Positions 29,503 through 38,735 of a DNA stretch of 64,000 nt are shown here, in pieces. Origin of the DNA: Actinobacillus arthritidis. Lineage in GTDB: Bacteria; Pseudomonadota; Gammaproteobacteria; Enterobacterales; Pasteurellaceae. The notes under the pieces were generated by a model that saw nothing but the letters and a program-made list of their open reading frames with translations, ran no database searches and was not told the DNA's origin. The DNA lies in assembly GCF_029774155.1 (NCBI RefSeq), contig NZ_CP103833.1, positions 2,202,747-2,266,746 of the forward strand. The letters are read 5' to 3'. The translations under genes and the position numbers were made by a program. The first letter of the stretch is position 1. Each line of letters opens with the position of its first letter.

Positions 29503-30594
29503 ATGCAACAAATCGATCAAATTACTGCAGTTATCTTATCCGGTGGACTTGCTCGCCGTATGAATGGGGCGGAAAAAGGCTTACAGCTATTACAGGGTAA
29601 ACCTCTGATTTCACATATTGTAGAGCGTCTTACGCCGCAAGTCGCACAAATTTATTTAAATATCAATCGTGCACAAGCGGAATATCAAACATATTTTCCA
29701 AATTTGCCTTTTTATTGCGATAGTCTTAGCGACTTCCAGGGGCCTTTGAGCGGAATGTTGTCCGGTTTTGAAAAGATTGAAAGTGAATATCTGCTATTCG
29801 TTCCGTGCGATACGCCGTTCTTGCCAACGAATTTAGTGAAAAGACTCTCGGTTACATTAGCGATTAATCAAGCTCAAATCGCTTATGTGCATGACGGTGA
29901 GCGAGTACATCCTACCATTGCCTTGATTCATCGTTCGGTGGCTGAATCACTTCGTCTTTATCTGGCAAGCGGTGAGCGTCGTTTATTCCATTTTTTCCAA
30001 ACACAAAAAAGTGTTGTCGTAGATTTTTCGGAACAAAAACCGGCTTTTCAAAATATGAATACTTTTGAAGATCTGGCGCATTATCAGGCCATACCAACGA
30101 CAACACCTAAATTATTGGGTATTACCGGCTATAGCGGCACCGGTAAAACCACCTTGTTGGAAAAATTAATTCCCAAATTGACCGCTTGTAACATTAGAGT
30201 CGGGCTGATTAAACATTCGCATCACAATGTCGAGGTGGATAAACCGGGTAAAGATAGTCATCGCTTGCGTGTAGCCGGTGCGAATCCAACAATGATTGTC
30301 TGTGAGGAACGATGGGCATTAATGACGGAAACATCGACACAAGCGGTCGATTTTCAGCAATTAATTGCAAAATTTGATCCTGAAACTGTAGATTTGATTT
30401 TGGTGGAAGGTTTTAAACACGAACCGATTGCAAAAATTCAGTCGCACCGCCAAGCAATTGAAAAACCGTTGCCTGAACTTGATGAATGGACGATTGCAAC
30501 CGCGACCGATTACCCACTCACACGAGAGAATCGCTTAGATATTAATAATATTGAGCAGATTGCGGATTTCATTCAGCAATGGCTTAAAAGCTAA
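29503..30594 (+). CDS. mobA: MobA-MobB fusion for molybdopterin guanine dinucleotide synthesis
   Basis: 363 residues in two parts. Residues 1-190 are MobA: VILSGGLARRMNGAEKGLQLLQGKPLI and PCDTPFLP, the nucleotidyltransferase that makes molybdenum guanine dinucleotide. Residues about 200-363 are MobB: GITGYSGTGKTTLLEKLIP (P-loop) and VDLILVEGFKHEP. In E. coli these are two adjacent genes; here they are one open frame with no stop or indel between them. Confidence 0.9.
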   Translation: MQQIDQITAVILSGGLARRMNGAEKGLQLLQGKPLISHIVERLTPQVAQIYLNINRAQAEYQTYFPNLPFYCDSLSDFQGPLSGMLSGFEKIESEYLLFVPCDTPFLPTNLVKRLSVTLAINQAQIAYVHDGERVHPTIALIHRSVAESLRLYLASGERRLFHFFQTQKSVVVDFSEQKPAFQNMNTFEDLAHYQAIPTTTPKLLGITGYSGTGKTTLLEKLIPKLTACNIRVGLIKHSHHNVEVDKPGKDSHRLRVAGANPTMIVCEERWALMTETSTQAVDFQQLIAKFDPETVDLILVEGFKHEPIAKIQSHRQAIEKPLPELDEWTIATATDYPLTRENRLDINNIEQIADFIQQWLKS

Positions 30595-30596
30595 AA

Positions 30597-30634
30597 GAAA
30601 GCGGTAAGATTTACTGAAAATCTTACCGCTTGTT
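30597..30634. terminator. Terminator between mobAB and accC (uptake-signal hairpin)
   Basis: AAGCGGTAAGATTT and AAATCTTACCGCTT (about 30599-30612 with 30618-30631) are complementary, with a short loop. It lies between the convergent genes. Confidence 0.8.
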
Positions 30635-30636
30635 GC

Positions 30637-31974
30637 TTATTTAAGACCGAGCTTTTTCTCGAGGTAGTGGATATTCGTACCACCTTTACGGAAGTTCTCA
30701 TCTTCCATAATCAAATTGTGTAATGGAATATTGGTTTTAATCCCTTCTACAATCGTTTCTGATAAGGCATTTTGCATACGACGGATTGCAATATCACGAT
30801 CTTCTGCAAACGTAATCAATTTACCGATCATTGAATCGTAATGTGGCGGTACGGTATAACCGGTGTAAATGTGAGAATCCCAACGTACACCTAAACCGCC
30901 CGGCACATGTAAACGTGTGATTTTACCCGGAGAAGGTAAGAAGGTGTTCGGATCTTCCGCATTGATACGACATTCCATCGCATGACCTTTCACTTTAATG
31001 TCTTCTTGTTTGATTGAAATCGGAAGACCTGCCGCTACACGTAATTGCTCTTTTACTAAGTCTACGCCGGTGATCATTTCTGTTACCGGATGCTCTACTT
31101 GTAAACGAGTATTCATTTCGATGAAATAAAATTCGCCGTTTTCGAATAAGAATTCGAATGTACCGGCACCACGATAGCCGATTTCACGACACGCATTCGC
31201 ACAACGCTCACCGATGAATTTACGTAATTCAGGCGTAATACCCGGAGCCGGTGCTTCTTCCACCACTTTTTGGTGACGGCGTTGCATTGAACAGTCACGT
31301 TCCGCTAAATAAACCGCATTACCGTGTGTATCCGCTAATACTTGGATTTCAATATGGCGTGGATTTTCTAAGTATTTTTCCATGTACACCATATCGTTAT
31401 TAAATGTCGCTTTCGCTTCCGCTTTGGTCATTGCGATAGATTCTTCGAGATCTTTCTCGTTATATACCACTCGCATACCGCGACCGCCGCCACCAGACGC
31501 CTTAATAATCACCGGATAACCGATACGTTTGGCAATTTCTTTGTTTTTAATCGGATCGTTGCCTACTGGGCCGTCAGAACCCGGTACACAAGGAACGCCC
31601 GCTTTTTTCATTGCATTGATTGCCGATACTTTATCACCCATTAAACGAATCACGTCAGCAGTAGGGCCGATAAAGGTAAAGCCTGAGTTTTCTACTTGTT
31701 CGGCAAAATCCGCATTTTCAGATAAGAAACCGTAGCCAGGGTGGATTGCGTCTGCGTTAGTCACTTCTGCGGCAATGATCATTGGAATATTTAAGTAACT
31801 TTTTACTGAAGGTGCAGGACCGATACAAATTGTTTCGTCCGCTAAAAGCACGTGTTTTAATTCACGGTCAGCCGTTGAATGAACCGCAACAGTTTTGATA
31901 CCAAGCTCTTTACATGCACGTAAAATACGTAATGCGATTTCACCACGGTTTGCAATGACAACTTTTTCTAACAT
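30637..31974 (-). CDS. accC: Acetyl-CoA carboxylase, biotin carboxylase subunit
   Basis: 445 residues. ATP-grasp biotin carboxylase: [16 protein letters not shown] at the N-terminus, the ATP-binding [33 protein letters not shown] and the C-terminal [11 protein letters not shown]. It carboxylates the biotin carried by AccB. Downstream of accB, with a 155-base spacer that holds an uptake-signal pair and a dispersed repeat. Confidence 0.96.
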   Translation of the reverse strand: MLEKVVIANRGEIALRILRACKELGIKTVAVHSTADRELKHVLLADETICIGPAPSVKSYLNIPMIIAAEVTNADAIHPGYGFLSENADFAEQVENSGFTFIGPTADVIRLMGDKVSAINAMKKAGVPCVPGSDGPVGNDPIKNKEIAKRIGYPVIIKASGGGGRGMRVVYNEKDLEESIAMTKAEAKATFNNDMVYMEKYLENPRHIEIQVLADTHGNAVYLAERDCSMQRRHQKVVEEAPAPGITPELRKFIGERCANACREIGYRGAGTFEFLFENGEFYFIEMNTRLQVEHPVTEMITGVDLVKEQLRVAAGLPISIKQEDIKVKGHAMECRINAEDPNTFLPSPGKITRLHVPGGLGVRWDSHIYTGYTVPPHYDSMIGKLITFAEDRDIAIRRMQNALSETIVEGIKTNIPLHNLIMEDENFRKGGTNIHYLEKKLGLK

Positions 31975-32092
31975 TGGAGTTTTCCCCTTTTACCAAGGAA
32001 GAGAACGGAACACTCGGAAGAAGCTGTAAGCGGTCAATTTTACTGATTTTTTTGCAAAATTTGAGAGAAAATAGACCGCTTGTCAGCTTGCA

Positions 32093-32136
32093 GAATTCCG
32101 TGTATTCCGTTATTTCCGTGGTGAATAAATTATTCG
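32093..32136. repeat. Dispersed imperfect palindrome, copy 2 (accB-accC spacer)
   Basis: TTCCGTGTATTCCGT and TTTCCGTGGTGAATAAATTATTC. The TATTCCGTGGT(T)GAA..AATTATTC tail matches copy 3 at 53.8 kb, and in both cases runs into the stop codon of the upstream gene. Confidence 0.55.
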
Positions 32137-32586
32137 ATGATGATAAGTTTTTGGTCGAATTCAACCGCTTCGCCGTCGTTTACTAAAATCGCTTTAACCA
32201 CACCGGCTTTGTCTGATTCAATACGGTTCATCATTTTCATTGCTTCAACGATACATAACGCATCGCCAACGTTTACGGTTTGACCCACTTCGATAAATGC
32301 TTTTGCATCTGGGCTTGGGCTACGGTAGAAGGTACCTACCATCGGTGAAAGCACTGCGTGACCGCTTACTTCTGCTGATGCAGTCGGTGCTGCAGTCGCA
32401 GGTGCCGCTTGTGCAACAGGAGCCGCTGCCGGCGCTTGAGGTGCTCGCAACATATTGCACTGCCGCTGATGCGACCGGTTGAGCACGGCTAATACGTACT
32501 GTACCTTCTTCTTCAGACACTTCTAACTCAGTGATGCCTGATTCTTCAACTAATTCGATAAGTTTTTTGATTTTGCGAATATCCAT
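32130..32586 (-). CDS. accB: Biotin carboxyl carrier protein AccB (frameshifted)
   Basis: Carries biotin for acetyl-CoA carboxylase. N-terminus [18 protein letters not shown]; an Ala/Pro-rich linker follows. The biotinyl domain has [13 protein letters not shown] with the acceptor lysine. The frame breaks inside the linker at about 32450; removing an A (GCGAGCA to GCGGCA-like reading) joins the parts, giving about 151 residues. The gene is essential in bacteria, so the break is probably an error. Confidence 0.92.
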
Positions 32587-32610
32587 AGTGAGATTCCGTT
32601 TTTATAGTCA

Positions 32611-32647
32611 ATTAAAAAGAGAAACTCTGCACAGTATTGTGCAGAGT
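32611..32647 (-). terminator. Hairpin with T-run upstream of accB
   Basis: ACTCTGCACA (32624-32633) pairs perfectly with TGTGCAGAGT (32638-32647). On the minus strand TTCTCTTTTTAAT follows. It would end transcription from the sulfatase gene or attenuate accB. Confidence 0.7.
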
Positions 32648-32673
32648 AAATATCTTGTGTAGATTACCTGAAA

Positions 32674-32713
32674 TTCGCCAATTTTGCGAATAAAATCTCG
32701 TAAAATTGGCGAA
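32674..32713. repeat. Inverted repeat in the accB leader
   Basis: TTCGCCAATTTT (32674-32685) and AAAATTGGCGAA (32702-32713) are perfect complements with a 16-base AT-rich loop. There is no T-run after it. It lies between the sulfatase stop and the accB hairpin; the function is unknown. Confidence 0.55.
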
Positions 32714-32754
32714 ATTCACGCAATTTTATAACTCATCGTAGCAGTTACAAAGAG

Positions 32755-34746
32755 TTATGCTTTCCCATTTTCTTCATAGCCTTTGAGTAGGTAATTAATT
32801 TGCCAATCCAGAAGATGTTGATAAGCCTTAATTCTACTATGTTTCTCATTTGTTAAGGTTTGTTCACTGCTCATTAAATTGTTGTTCTGAGCCCATTGAT
32901 ACTTGAGTAATTCAGGTGTTGTAAGGTCAACAATACCTGAATCATCAGCCCATACAGCAGGATGGAAAGCAAAGTAATTCGGTGATACCGGCGCTAATAA
33001 ATTTTCGCCTCCACATGTCCAATACTTCACATCAGATAAGCTGAAATGATAAAGCGTTGGAAAAATATCTTTATGAGATCCTAATTTATTCGGCGAATAA
33101 TCAATACTAAATTGGCTTTTAATTTGTTCAGGAAGACTTAAAATGAACGGCACAGAATGTGCCATAAAAAGTTCCTTGGGGAAACATTGTTTCATACCTC
33201 GAATATGATGATCACCTGTCGCGACAATAATTGTATTGTTTGCTTTGTTACTAGATTTTATGTGGTTAATGAAGTTGCCCAATGCATTACAAGCATACTG
33301 AAAACTTTCTAGTATATTACGACGTTCGGTTTCATTATCTCCCATTCTCCCTTCAAGTACATTCGGATCCACTGTTTTAGCTTCATATGTTTTAGGCGCT
33401 TGATATGGAGGATGGTTTGTAATCGTTAAAATATTAATAAACATTGGTTCATTAGCATTAGCTAATAATTCTTCTGCTAATTTAAATGCAAATTCGTCCG
33501 CTATTCCCCAATATGACAATGTCTTTTTGGACTCTGGGTATCTGTCCATTAAGTCATTTTGATCATAGATTTCATCAACACCTTGAATAGGTAAATAATT
33601 AGCTAAATTTCTCCACATCAAATTACCGGCAGAAATAAATACTGTTTTATATCCTTTTTCTTTATAGACCAAAAATGGGTTGGTCTTAATTACAGTATTT
33701 TGAACAATGGATTGCGTTATTTCCTGTACCGGGCTATGAAAATAAATTGATGCCAAGCTACTCATAGTTCCATTAGAAGAGGAAAGAAATCTTTTAAATA
33801 CAAATTCACTTTCCATATAAGGACGTAAAGATCCTAATAAATCATTGTTTATCGGATCATCAGTAATTAAGCCATTTCCCCCAAAACTTTCCATAATGGC
33901 TAGAATAACGTTAGGTTTTTTCTTTTCTAAGTACTCGTTCTTTGGCGTATGAGCATATAATGTGTCTTTATTTAAAGCTAAAGCATCCTTAATTAGTTGT
34001 TCACCTTCTTTTGGATTTACTGCGGCAAAAGTGACATTGCTTTTTCTATCTTGGAAAGCCCACCGAATAGCTAAAACACCATTCGGAACCATTTTGTTTA
34101 AAATGGCTAATGATGACACTTGAGCATGAATTCTACCTAGTGGCTTAGAATGAATGGTTCCACGAATCATTAAAAACATGACTAATATCGTTAGAATAAA
34201 TAATAATACGTTTAACCAATTAGATAATTCATATTGGAGAATAGCAATACGTTGAATAAAATAATAAGGCATTAGTCCTAAAATAACAGATGTTATAGAT
34301 ATCTTAAATAAAGGGTAGTCATCAAAAATACTTTTTAATACCGCTTTAGTATCCTCTTCAATGAGACCAAAAATAAAAACGTCATAATAAGTTTTATAAG
34401 TTTTAAAATAGTAATAATTTCCTATTAAAACTAGAGAAAATAAAAATGAAATAATAATCGCATACCAAAAATAGCCTGTTAAAATCACTGGGTGAGATAG
34501 TGTCGTTAGGAGTATGCTCGAAATAATAAAGGGTACAGCTAAAAATAAAGAGATTATTTTTAAATCAAAACGAAGTCCAATATTCCACATTCGATTAATG
34601 GATTGAATATTTTCTGCTTTGTTTAATATGTCTTTTTCAATAAATGAGTTAACCATAATTTTTCTAATTATAGAAAATATGGAGGTAAGATAAATAAAAA
34701 GTCCTATATGAATAATTAAAATAGATATAAAGGAAAGTTTTGACAT
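32755..34746 (-). CDS. LtaS-like sulfatase-family membrane protein (phosphoglycerol-transferase type)
   Basis: 663 residues. The N-terminal part (about 1-235) has five or six hydrophobic segments. The rest is an extracytoplasmic alkaline-phosphatase-fold domain: NVILAIMESFGGNG (first metal-site region), SSSNGTMSSLASI with the probable Thr nucleophile, TNHPPYQAP and VATGDHHIRG. The layout is that of lipoteichoic-acid-synthase and OpgB-like transferases. The substrate is unknown; transfer of phosphoglycerol or phosphoethanolamine to an envelope glycan is a reasonable guess. It is more AT-rich than its neighbours and lies between aroQ and accB. Confidence 0.75.
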   Translation of the reverse strand: MSKLSFISILIIHIGLFIYLTSIFSIIRKIMVNSFIEKDILNKAENIQSINRMWNIGLRFDLKIISLFLAVPFIISSILLTTLSHPVILTGYFWYAIIISFLFSLVLIGNYYYFKTYKTYYDVFIFGLIEEDTKAVLKSIFDDYPLFKISITSVILGLMPYYFIQRIAILQYELSNWLNVLLFILTILVMFLMIRGTIHSKPLGRIHAQVSSLAILNKMVPNGVLAIRWAFQDRKSNVTFAAVNPKEGEQLIKDALALNKDTLYAHTPKNEYLEKKKPNVILAIMESFGGNGLITDDPINNDLLGSLRPYMESEFVFKRFLSSSNGTMSSLASIYFHSPVQEITQSIVQNTVIKTNPFLVYKEKGYKTVFISAGNLMWRNLANYLPIQGVDEIYDQNDLMDRYPESKKTLSYWGIADEFAFKLAEELLANANEPMFINILTITNHPPYQAPKTYEAKTVDPNVLEGRMGDNETERRNILESFQYACNALGNFINHIKSSNKANNTIIVATGDHHIRGMKQCFPKELFMAHSVPFILSLPEQIKSQFSIDYSPNKLGSHKDIFPTLYHFSLSDVKYWTCGGENLLAPVSPNYFAFHPAVWADDSGIVDLTTPELLKYQWAQNNNLMSSEQTLTNEKHSRIKAYQHLLDWQINYLLKGYEENGKA

Positions 34747-34817
34747 TTTTTATAATTAACCTGATTTTTTATTTATAATAATTAGAATAATAAATACCAA
34801 TTAAAATAAGAGCATCT

Positions 34818-35282
34818 TTAGCCATTCATTACCTCTTCTAATTGTATTTTGTTTAATTCTGAAATTGCGAAGTCGAGTGCGTAATCATAACCTTTTGCAC
34901 CTAAACCGCAAATCACGCCTTTTGCTATATCACTTAGATAAGAATGATGGCGAAAAGGTTCACGAGCGTGCACATTTGAAAGATGGACTTCGATAAACGG
35001 AATGGATACCGCCAACAACGCATCACGAATTGCTACGCTGGTATGGGTAAAGGCACCGGGATTGATGATAATAAAATCGGTATTTTGAAATGCTTGATGA
35101 ATACGATTAATCAGCGGCTCTTCTCCGTTTGCTTGAAAATAATCTAATTCGTAGCCTTGTGCCTGAGCTGATTGTTGTAAGTGTTGTTCAATATCTGCGA
35201 GGGTTTGTGATCCGTAAATATGAGGTTCACGTTTACCTAACATATTTAAATTCGGACCATTGAGGAGAAGAATTTTTTTCAT
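34818..35282 (-). CDS. aroQ: 3-dehydroquinate dehydratase, type II
   Basis: 154 residues, dodecameric type II enzyme of the shikimate pathway. Visible are [19 protein letters not shown] with the catalytic tyrosine, [17 protein letters not shown], and [19 protein letters not shown] with the catalytic histidine. In many relatives it directly precedes accB-accC. Confidence 0.94.
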   Translation of the reverse strand: MKKILLLNGPNLNMLGKREPHIYGSQTLADIEQHLQQSAQAQGYELDYFQANGEEPLINRIHQAFQNTDFIIINPGAFTHTSVAIRDALLAVSIPFIEVHLSNVHAREPFRHHSYLSDIAKGVICGLGAKGYDYALDFAISELNKIQLEEVMNG

Positions 35283-35325
35283 ATCGATTCCTTACAAGCG
35301 GTGAAATTTCTTCATTTTTACAAAA

Positions 35326-35700
35326 CTAGCAAGTTAGATAAATTAGCCATGCTTTGCTTCTAAAATTATTGATATCGTAATCCCAAGTGTTGAATGGTCG
35401 TTTAATTTCTTGTGTACAACCTCGAGTCTTGATATATGCTTTTGAAAGCTCGACAGCAATGTCTTTATCAACAGGAGTGTTAGATTCTTTTCTAACGTGA
35501 ATATAATAAGGTTGTTGGAATGGCTCAATATAAGTATCTAAGAGATATTTTTCGCCATCTTTTTCAATCTCAAAATGATTTTCTTCCACTAAGGTTAATT
35601 GTTTTAATTTTTGGTTTAACGGAAGATTTGCTGTATCTGTAATAAATGAGCAAGCAGAGATCGCCAGGGTAGCAGATAATATAATAACTTTGTTAAACAT
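35326..35700 (-). CDS. Small predicted lipoprotein of unknown function
   Basis: 124 residues. The signal peptide ends in lipobox ISAC at about residue 17. The mature part has no motif I recognise; it has a Cys near the C-terminus and another in RGCTQEI. AGGAAAAT precedes the ATG. It sits between aroQ and dapD. Confidence 0.65.
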   Translation of the reverse strand: MFNKVIILSATLAISACSFITDTANLPLNQKLKQLTLVEENHFEIEKDGEKYLLDTYIEPFQQPYYIHVRKESNTPVDKDIAVELSKAYIKTRGCTQEIKRPFNTWDYDINNFRSKAWLIYLTC

Positions 35701-35716
35701 ATTTTCCTCTTCATAG

Positions 35717-35747
35717 AAAAAAGCGTAAGCTCTGCTTACGCTTTTTT
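35717..35747. terminator. Terminator between dapD and the small lipoprotein
   Basis: AAAAAAGCGTAAGC (35717-35730) and GCTTACGCTTTTTT (35734-35747) are perfect complements with a TCT loop. Active in either direction; on the minus strand it ends dapD. Confidence 0.88.
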
Positions 35748-35752
35748 ACTAA

Positions 35753-36577
35753 TTACTCTTCAATAGTACGAAGTAATTCATTGATACCCACTTTACCTAA
35801 TGTTTTCGCATCAACTTTTTTCACGATAACTGCGCAATATAAGCTGTATTTACCGCATTTTGACGGAAGGCTACCGGATACAACCACAGAACCTGCCGGT
35901 ACACGACCGTAGTGGATTTCGCCGGTTTCACGGTCATAAATACGAGTCGATTGACCGATAAATACGCCCATTGAAATTACACAACCGTCTTCTACGATTA
36001 CACCTTCAACCACTTCTGAACGTGCGCCGATAAAGCAATTATCGCCGATAATAGTTGGGTTTGCTTGTAACGGTTCTAATACGCCACCGATACCTACGCC
36101 ACCAGATAAGTGAACGTTTTTACCAATTTGTGCGCATGATCCTACGGTTGCCCAAGTGTCAACCATTGTGCCTTCGCCTACGTATGCACCGATGTTTACA
36201 TAAGATGGCATTAATACGCAGTTTTTAGAAATGTATGCACCTTTACGTACGGTTGCAGACGGTACTACACGGAAACCTTCTTGTGCAAAACGTTCTTCAG
36301 TATAATCTGCAAATTTTAAGCCTACTTTGTCGTAGTATTTGGTTTCTGCACCATCAATGATTTGGTTGTCATTGATACGGAATGAAAGTAAAACCGCTTT
36401 TTTTAACCATTGATGAGTGACCCATTCACCGTCAATTTTTTCTGCTACACGATATTTACCGCTATCTAAACCTTCGATAACTTCTTCGATTGCCGCACGA
36501 GTTTCTGCATCAACGGTTTTTGGCGTAATTTCAGCACGACGCTCGAATGCCGCTTCAATAATTGCTTGTAAAGACAT
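35753..36577 (-). CDS. dapD: 2,3,4,5-tetrahydropyridine-2,6-dicarboxylate N-succinyltransferase
   Basis: 274 residues, the same length as E. coli DapD; lysine/diaminopimelate pathway. N-terminal helical domain, then the left-handed beta-helix of hexapeptide repeats ([40 protein letters not shown]). The frame is intact. It is followed by a strong terminator. Confidence 0.95.
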   Translation of the reverse strand: MSLQAIIEAAFERRAEITPKTVDAETRAAIEEVIEGLDSGKYRVAEKIDGEWVTHQWLKKAVLLSFRINDNQIIDGAETKYYDKVGLKFADYTEERFAQEGFRVVPSATVRKGAYISKNCVLMPSYVNIGAYVGEGTMVDTWATVGSCAQIGKNVHLSGGVGIGGVLEPLQANPTIIGDNCFIGARSEVVEGVIVEDGCVISMGVFIGQSTRIYDRETGEIHYGRVPAGSVVVSGSLPSKCGKYSLYCAVIVKKVDAKTLGKVGINELLRTIEE

Positions 36578-36754
36578 TGTTGTGTTCCTTTAATGTAAAT
36601 AGGGATTGTGATAAAAATCAGTCCTATTTTTTACCACAGATGGTTATTTTTTTCTACTATAAAAAAGAAATCAATCAGATTGGTAGAACTTTTGCAAAGG
36701 TTTGATGAAATTTAACCGCTAATATCAATAAATCAGTACAATTTCATTATGTAA

Positions 36755-36793
36755 GAAAAATAGCGATGTGATCGATTAAATTCACATCGCTAT
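36755..36793 (-). terminator. Terminator of tsuA-tsuB
   Basis: TAGCGATGTGA (36761-36771) pairs with TCACATCGCTA (36782-36792). On the minus strand TTTTTCTT follows. It lies 15 bases after the tsuB stop. Confidence 0.85.
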
Positions 36794-36807
36794 TTAGGTG
36801 GATAAGT

Positions 36808-37029
36808 CTATTTTATAACGGTGATGCTCCACTTAGCATCATCAATTTGTTCATAATCTGTTACTTCATAACCTTCTTCCGCCGCCCAGTTTGGAATGGC
36901 TTCGGTAGCTTGAGTACAGTCAAATTCAATCACCAGTTCATCACCTTTATTCAGTTTTGCCATTGCTTCTTTGGCTTCTACAAGCGGAAAAGGACAAACT
37001 AAGCCGGCAGTTTCTAATTTTACTTGCAT
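36808..37029 (-). CDS. tsuB: TusA-family sulfur carrier (TsuB/YeeD-like)
   Basis: 73 residues with the TusA motif LVCPFPLVEAKEAM (the CPxP cysteine). In E. coli TsuB works with the TsuA transporter in thiosulfate uptake. It lies 21 bases downstream of the TsuA-like gene, in the same order as E. coli yeeE-yeeD. Confidence 0.85.
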   Translation of the reverse strand: MQVKLETAGLVCPFPLVEAKEAMAKLNKGDELVIEFDCTQATEAIPNWAAEEGYEVTDYEQIDDAKWSITVIK

Positions 37030-37050
37030 ATATTATTCCTTATATGTTGT

Positions 37051-38079
37051 TTATGCGTTGGTACGCGGTTTAATAATGGTAAAGTAAGCGGCAACCCAAG
37101 TGCCTAAAATCATTACAGGTAAAGATACCCAACCTTGCCATGAGAAAAATGAGGTTTCCACTAAGCCGTTACCGATAGAGCAACCGCCGGCAAGTGTTGC
37201 ACCGATACCCATCAGAATGCCGCCTACAGCACTATAAATCACGGTTTTACTGTCTGGTACTCTGACTCTAAATTCATTAGCACCTTTTGCGGCAATAAAA
37301 GAACCTAGCAAAATACCTAATACTAATAATACACCCCAGTTAATAAATTTACTTTCACCAGTCACTAAAAATTGTAAGAGGTTAGCAGAAGGACCAGTAA
37401 TCCCTAAGCCAAATTCACGTCCGGTCGGTACACTAGAAATCCAAGCGAAGATAGCAATAATACCGATGAGGATTGCCGTTACAAACGGATCCCAACGTTT
37501 TTCGAATAAAATATGGGCTAACCCTGTTTTTTTAGGTTTGAGCGTCGCAATTTTAGCTTTCGGTTTACGAAGTTGCTGGAAAACTGAAAATGCCGTGATC
37601 CCTACGAGTAAAATAACTAACAACCAAGGTGAAATACCTAAACTTTCATAAATGGTTTTATGCTCCGTATTAATACTGCGTAATTCACTATTAAATGAAC
37701 CTAGCGGACCGGTTCTTAGCATCGCACTAAATAACATATAGGTTGCGAGTGCGACCCAACTACCAACCAAGCCTTCTCCAGCACGATACCAAGTTCCGGT
37801 AGCACAACCGCCGGCAAGAATGATGCCAATGCCAAATAAAAATGCACCGCTTATGACTGCGATAGGGGCAAAATTTTCAGCTGGTTGGAAATTAATAAAA
37901 CCGGCTTCTTTAAGAATAAAAAAGCCAACAGATTGAACACTGATCGCAATCAATAGTGCAATAAACATCTTTTTGCTTTTTGTGACATAGAGATCTCGAA
38001 ATGCACCAGTAATACAAAATCGTCCGCGTTGCATAACGAAACCAAGTAGGAAGCCACAAAGTAGACCTGAAATTAACAT
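37051..38079 (-). CDS. tsuA: Thiosulfate transporter TsuA (YeeE/YedE family)
   Basis: 342 residues with many hydrophobic segments. The conserved cysteines of TsuA are in RGRFCITG, GGCATGTWYRAGEG and GGCSIGNGL. I use ATG 38079 (MLISGLLCGFLLG) with AGGAGAG upstream, rather than ATG 38106. It forms an operon with tsuB, and an inverted repeat lies upstream at 38133-38173. Confidence 0.87.
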   Translation of the reverse strand: MLISGLLCGFLLGFVMQRGRFCITGAFRDLYVTKSKKMFIALLIAISVQSVGFFILKEAGFINFQPAENFAPIAVISGAFLFGIGIILAGGCATGTWYRAGEGLVGSWVALATYMLFSAMLRTGPLGSFNSELRSINTEHKTIYESLGISPWLLVILLVGITAFSVFQQLRKPKAKIATLKPKKTGLAHILFEKRWDPFVTAILIGIIAIFAWISSVPTGREFGLGITGPSANLLQFLVTGESKFINWGVLLVLGILLGSFIAAKGANEFRVRVPDSKTVIYSAVGGILMGIGATLAGGCSIGNGLVETSFFSWQGWVSLPVMILGTWVAAYFTIIKPRTNA

Positions 38080-38132
38080 AAGCTCTCCTAAAAATATAAA
38101 GTGCAATTATTATTAGGAAAATTGATGTATAG

Positions 38133-38173
38133 ATTCCAATAACTATTCTATTTTTTTTATTGCTATTTGGAAT
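38133..38173. promoter_or_regulatory. Inverted repeat upstream of tsuA
   Basis: ATTCCAAT (38133-38140) and ATTTGGAAT (38165-38173) are inverted around an AT-rich spacer holding eight or more T. The position, about 55-95 bases before tsuA, suits an operator. The regulator is unknown. Confidence 0.3.
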
Positions 38174-38249
38174 AACAAACGGATTTCTTGCAAAAAATCG
38201 CCAAATGGATTGAATTTTCGCCTAATGAATTTTTTTTTGAAATTTGTAT

Positions 38250-38277
38250 TTGACAACGTTTTAAAAATGCCTAAAAT
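38250..38277 (+). promoter_or_regulatory. Sigma-70 promoter of the tRNA operon
   Basis: TTGACA (38250-38255), 16-base spacer, TAAAAT (38272-38277). Predicted start about 38284, with a hairpin at 38291-38310 just before the first tRNA. Confidence 0.72.
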
Positions 38278-38290
38278 ACCGCACATAAAT

Positions 38291-38316
38291 CGCTACGCAA
38301 TAACGTAGCGTTTTTA
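38291..38316 (+). other. Terminator-like hairpin in the tRNA operon leader
   Basis: CGCTACG (38291-38297) and CGTAGCG (38304-38310) form a perfect 7-bp stem with a 6-base loop, followed by TTTTTATT. It lies between the predicted promoter and tRNA-Gly, 8 bases before the gene. It could be a processing signal or an attenuator. Confidence 0.6.
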
Positions 38317-38318
38317 TT

Positions 38319-38394
<76 letters not shown>

Positions 38395-38405
38395 TTTTAA
38401 GATGA

Positions 38406-38492
38406 GCCCGAGTGGCGGAATCGGTAGACGCAAGGGATTTAAAATCCCTCGCCTTTCGGGGCGTGCCAGTTCAAGTCTGGCCTCGGGCACCA
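38406..38492 (+). tRNA. tRNA-Leu (TAA), copy 1
   Basis: 87 bases with encoded CCA. Acceptor stem GCCCGAG/CTCGGGC; anticodon loop TTTAAAA gives UAA; long variable arm CGCCTTTCGGGGCG typical of leucine tRNA. Confidence 0.97.
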
Positions 38493-38518
38493 TTTTAGAA
38501 TGACAAAATTTAAATTAT

Positions 38519-38594
<76 letters not shown>

Positions 38595-38616
38595 TTTTAA
38601 GATTTAAAACGGTTGT

Positions 38617-38703
38617 GCCCGAGTGGCGGAATCGGTAGACGCAAGGGATTTAAAATCCCTCGCCTTTCGGGGCGTGCCAGTTCAAGTCTGGCCTCGGGCA
38701 CCA
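38617..38703 (+). tRNA. tRNA-Leu (TAA), copy 2
   Basis: Identical 87-base sequence to copy 1, with CCA encoded. Confidence 0.97.
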
Positions 38704-38735
38704 TTTTAAAGCTTAAAATAAAATTAATTATCGAA

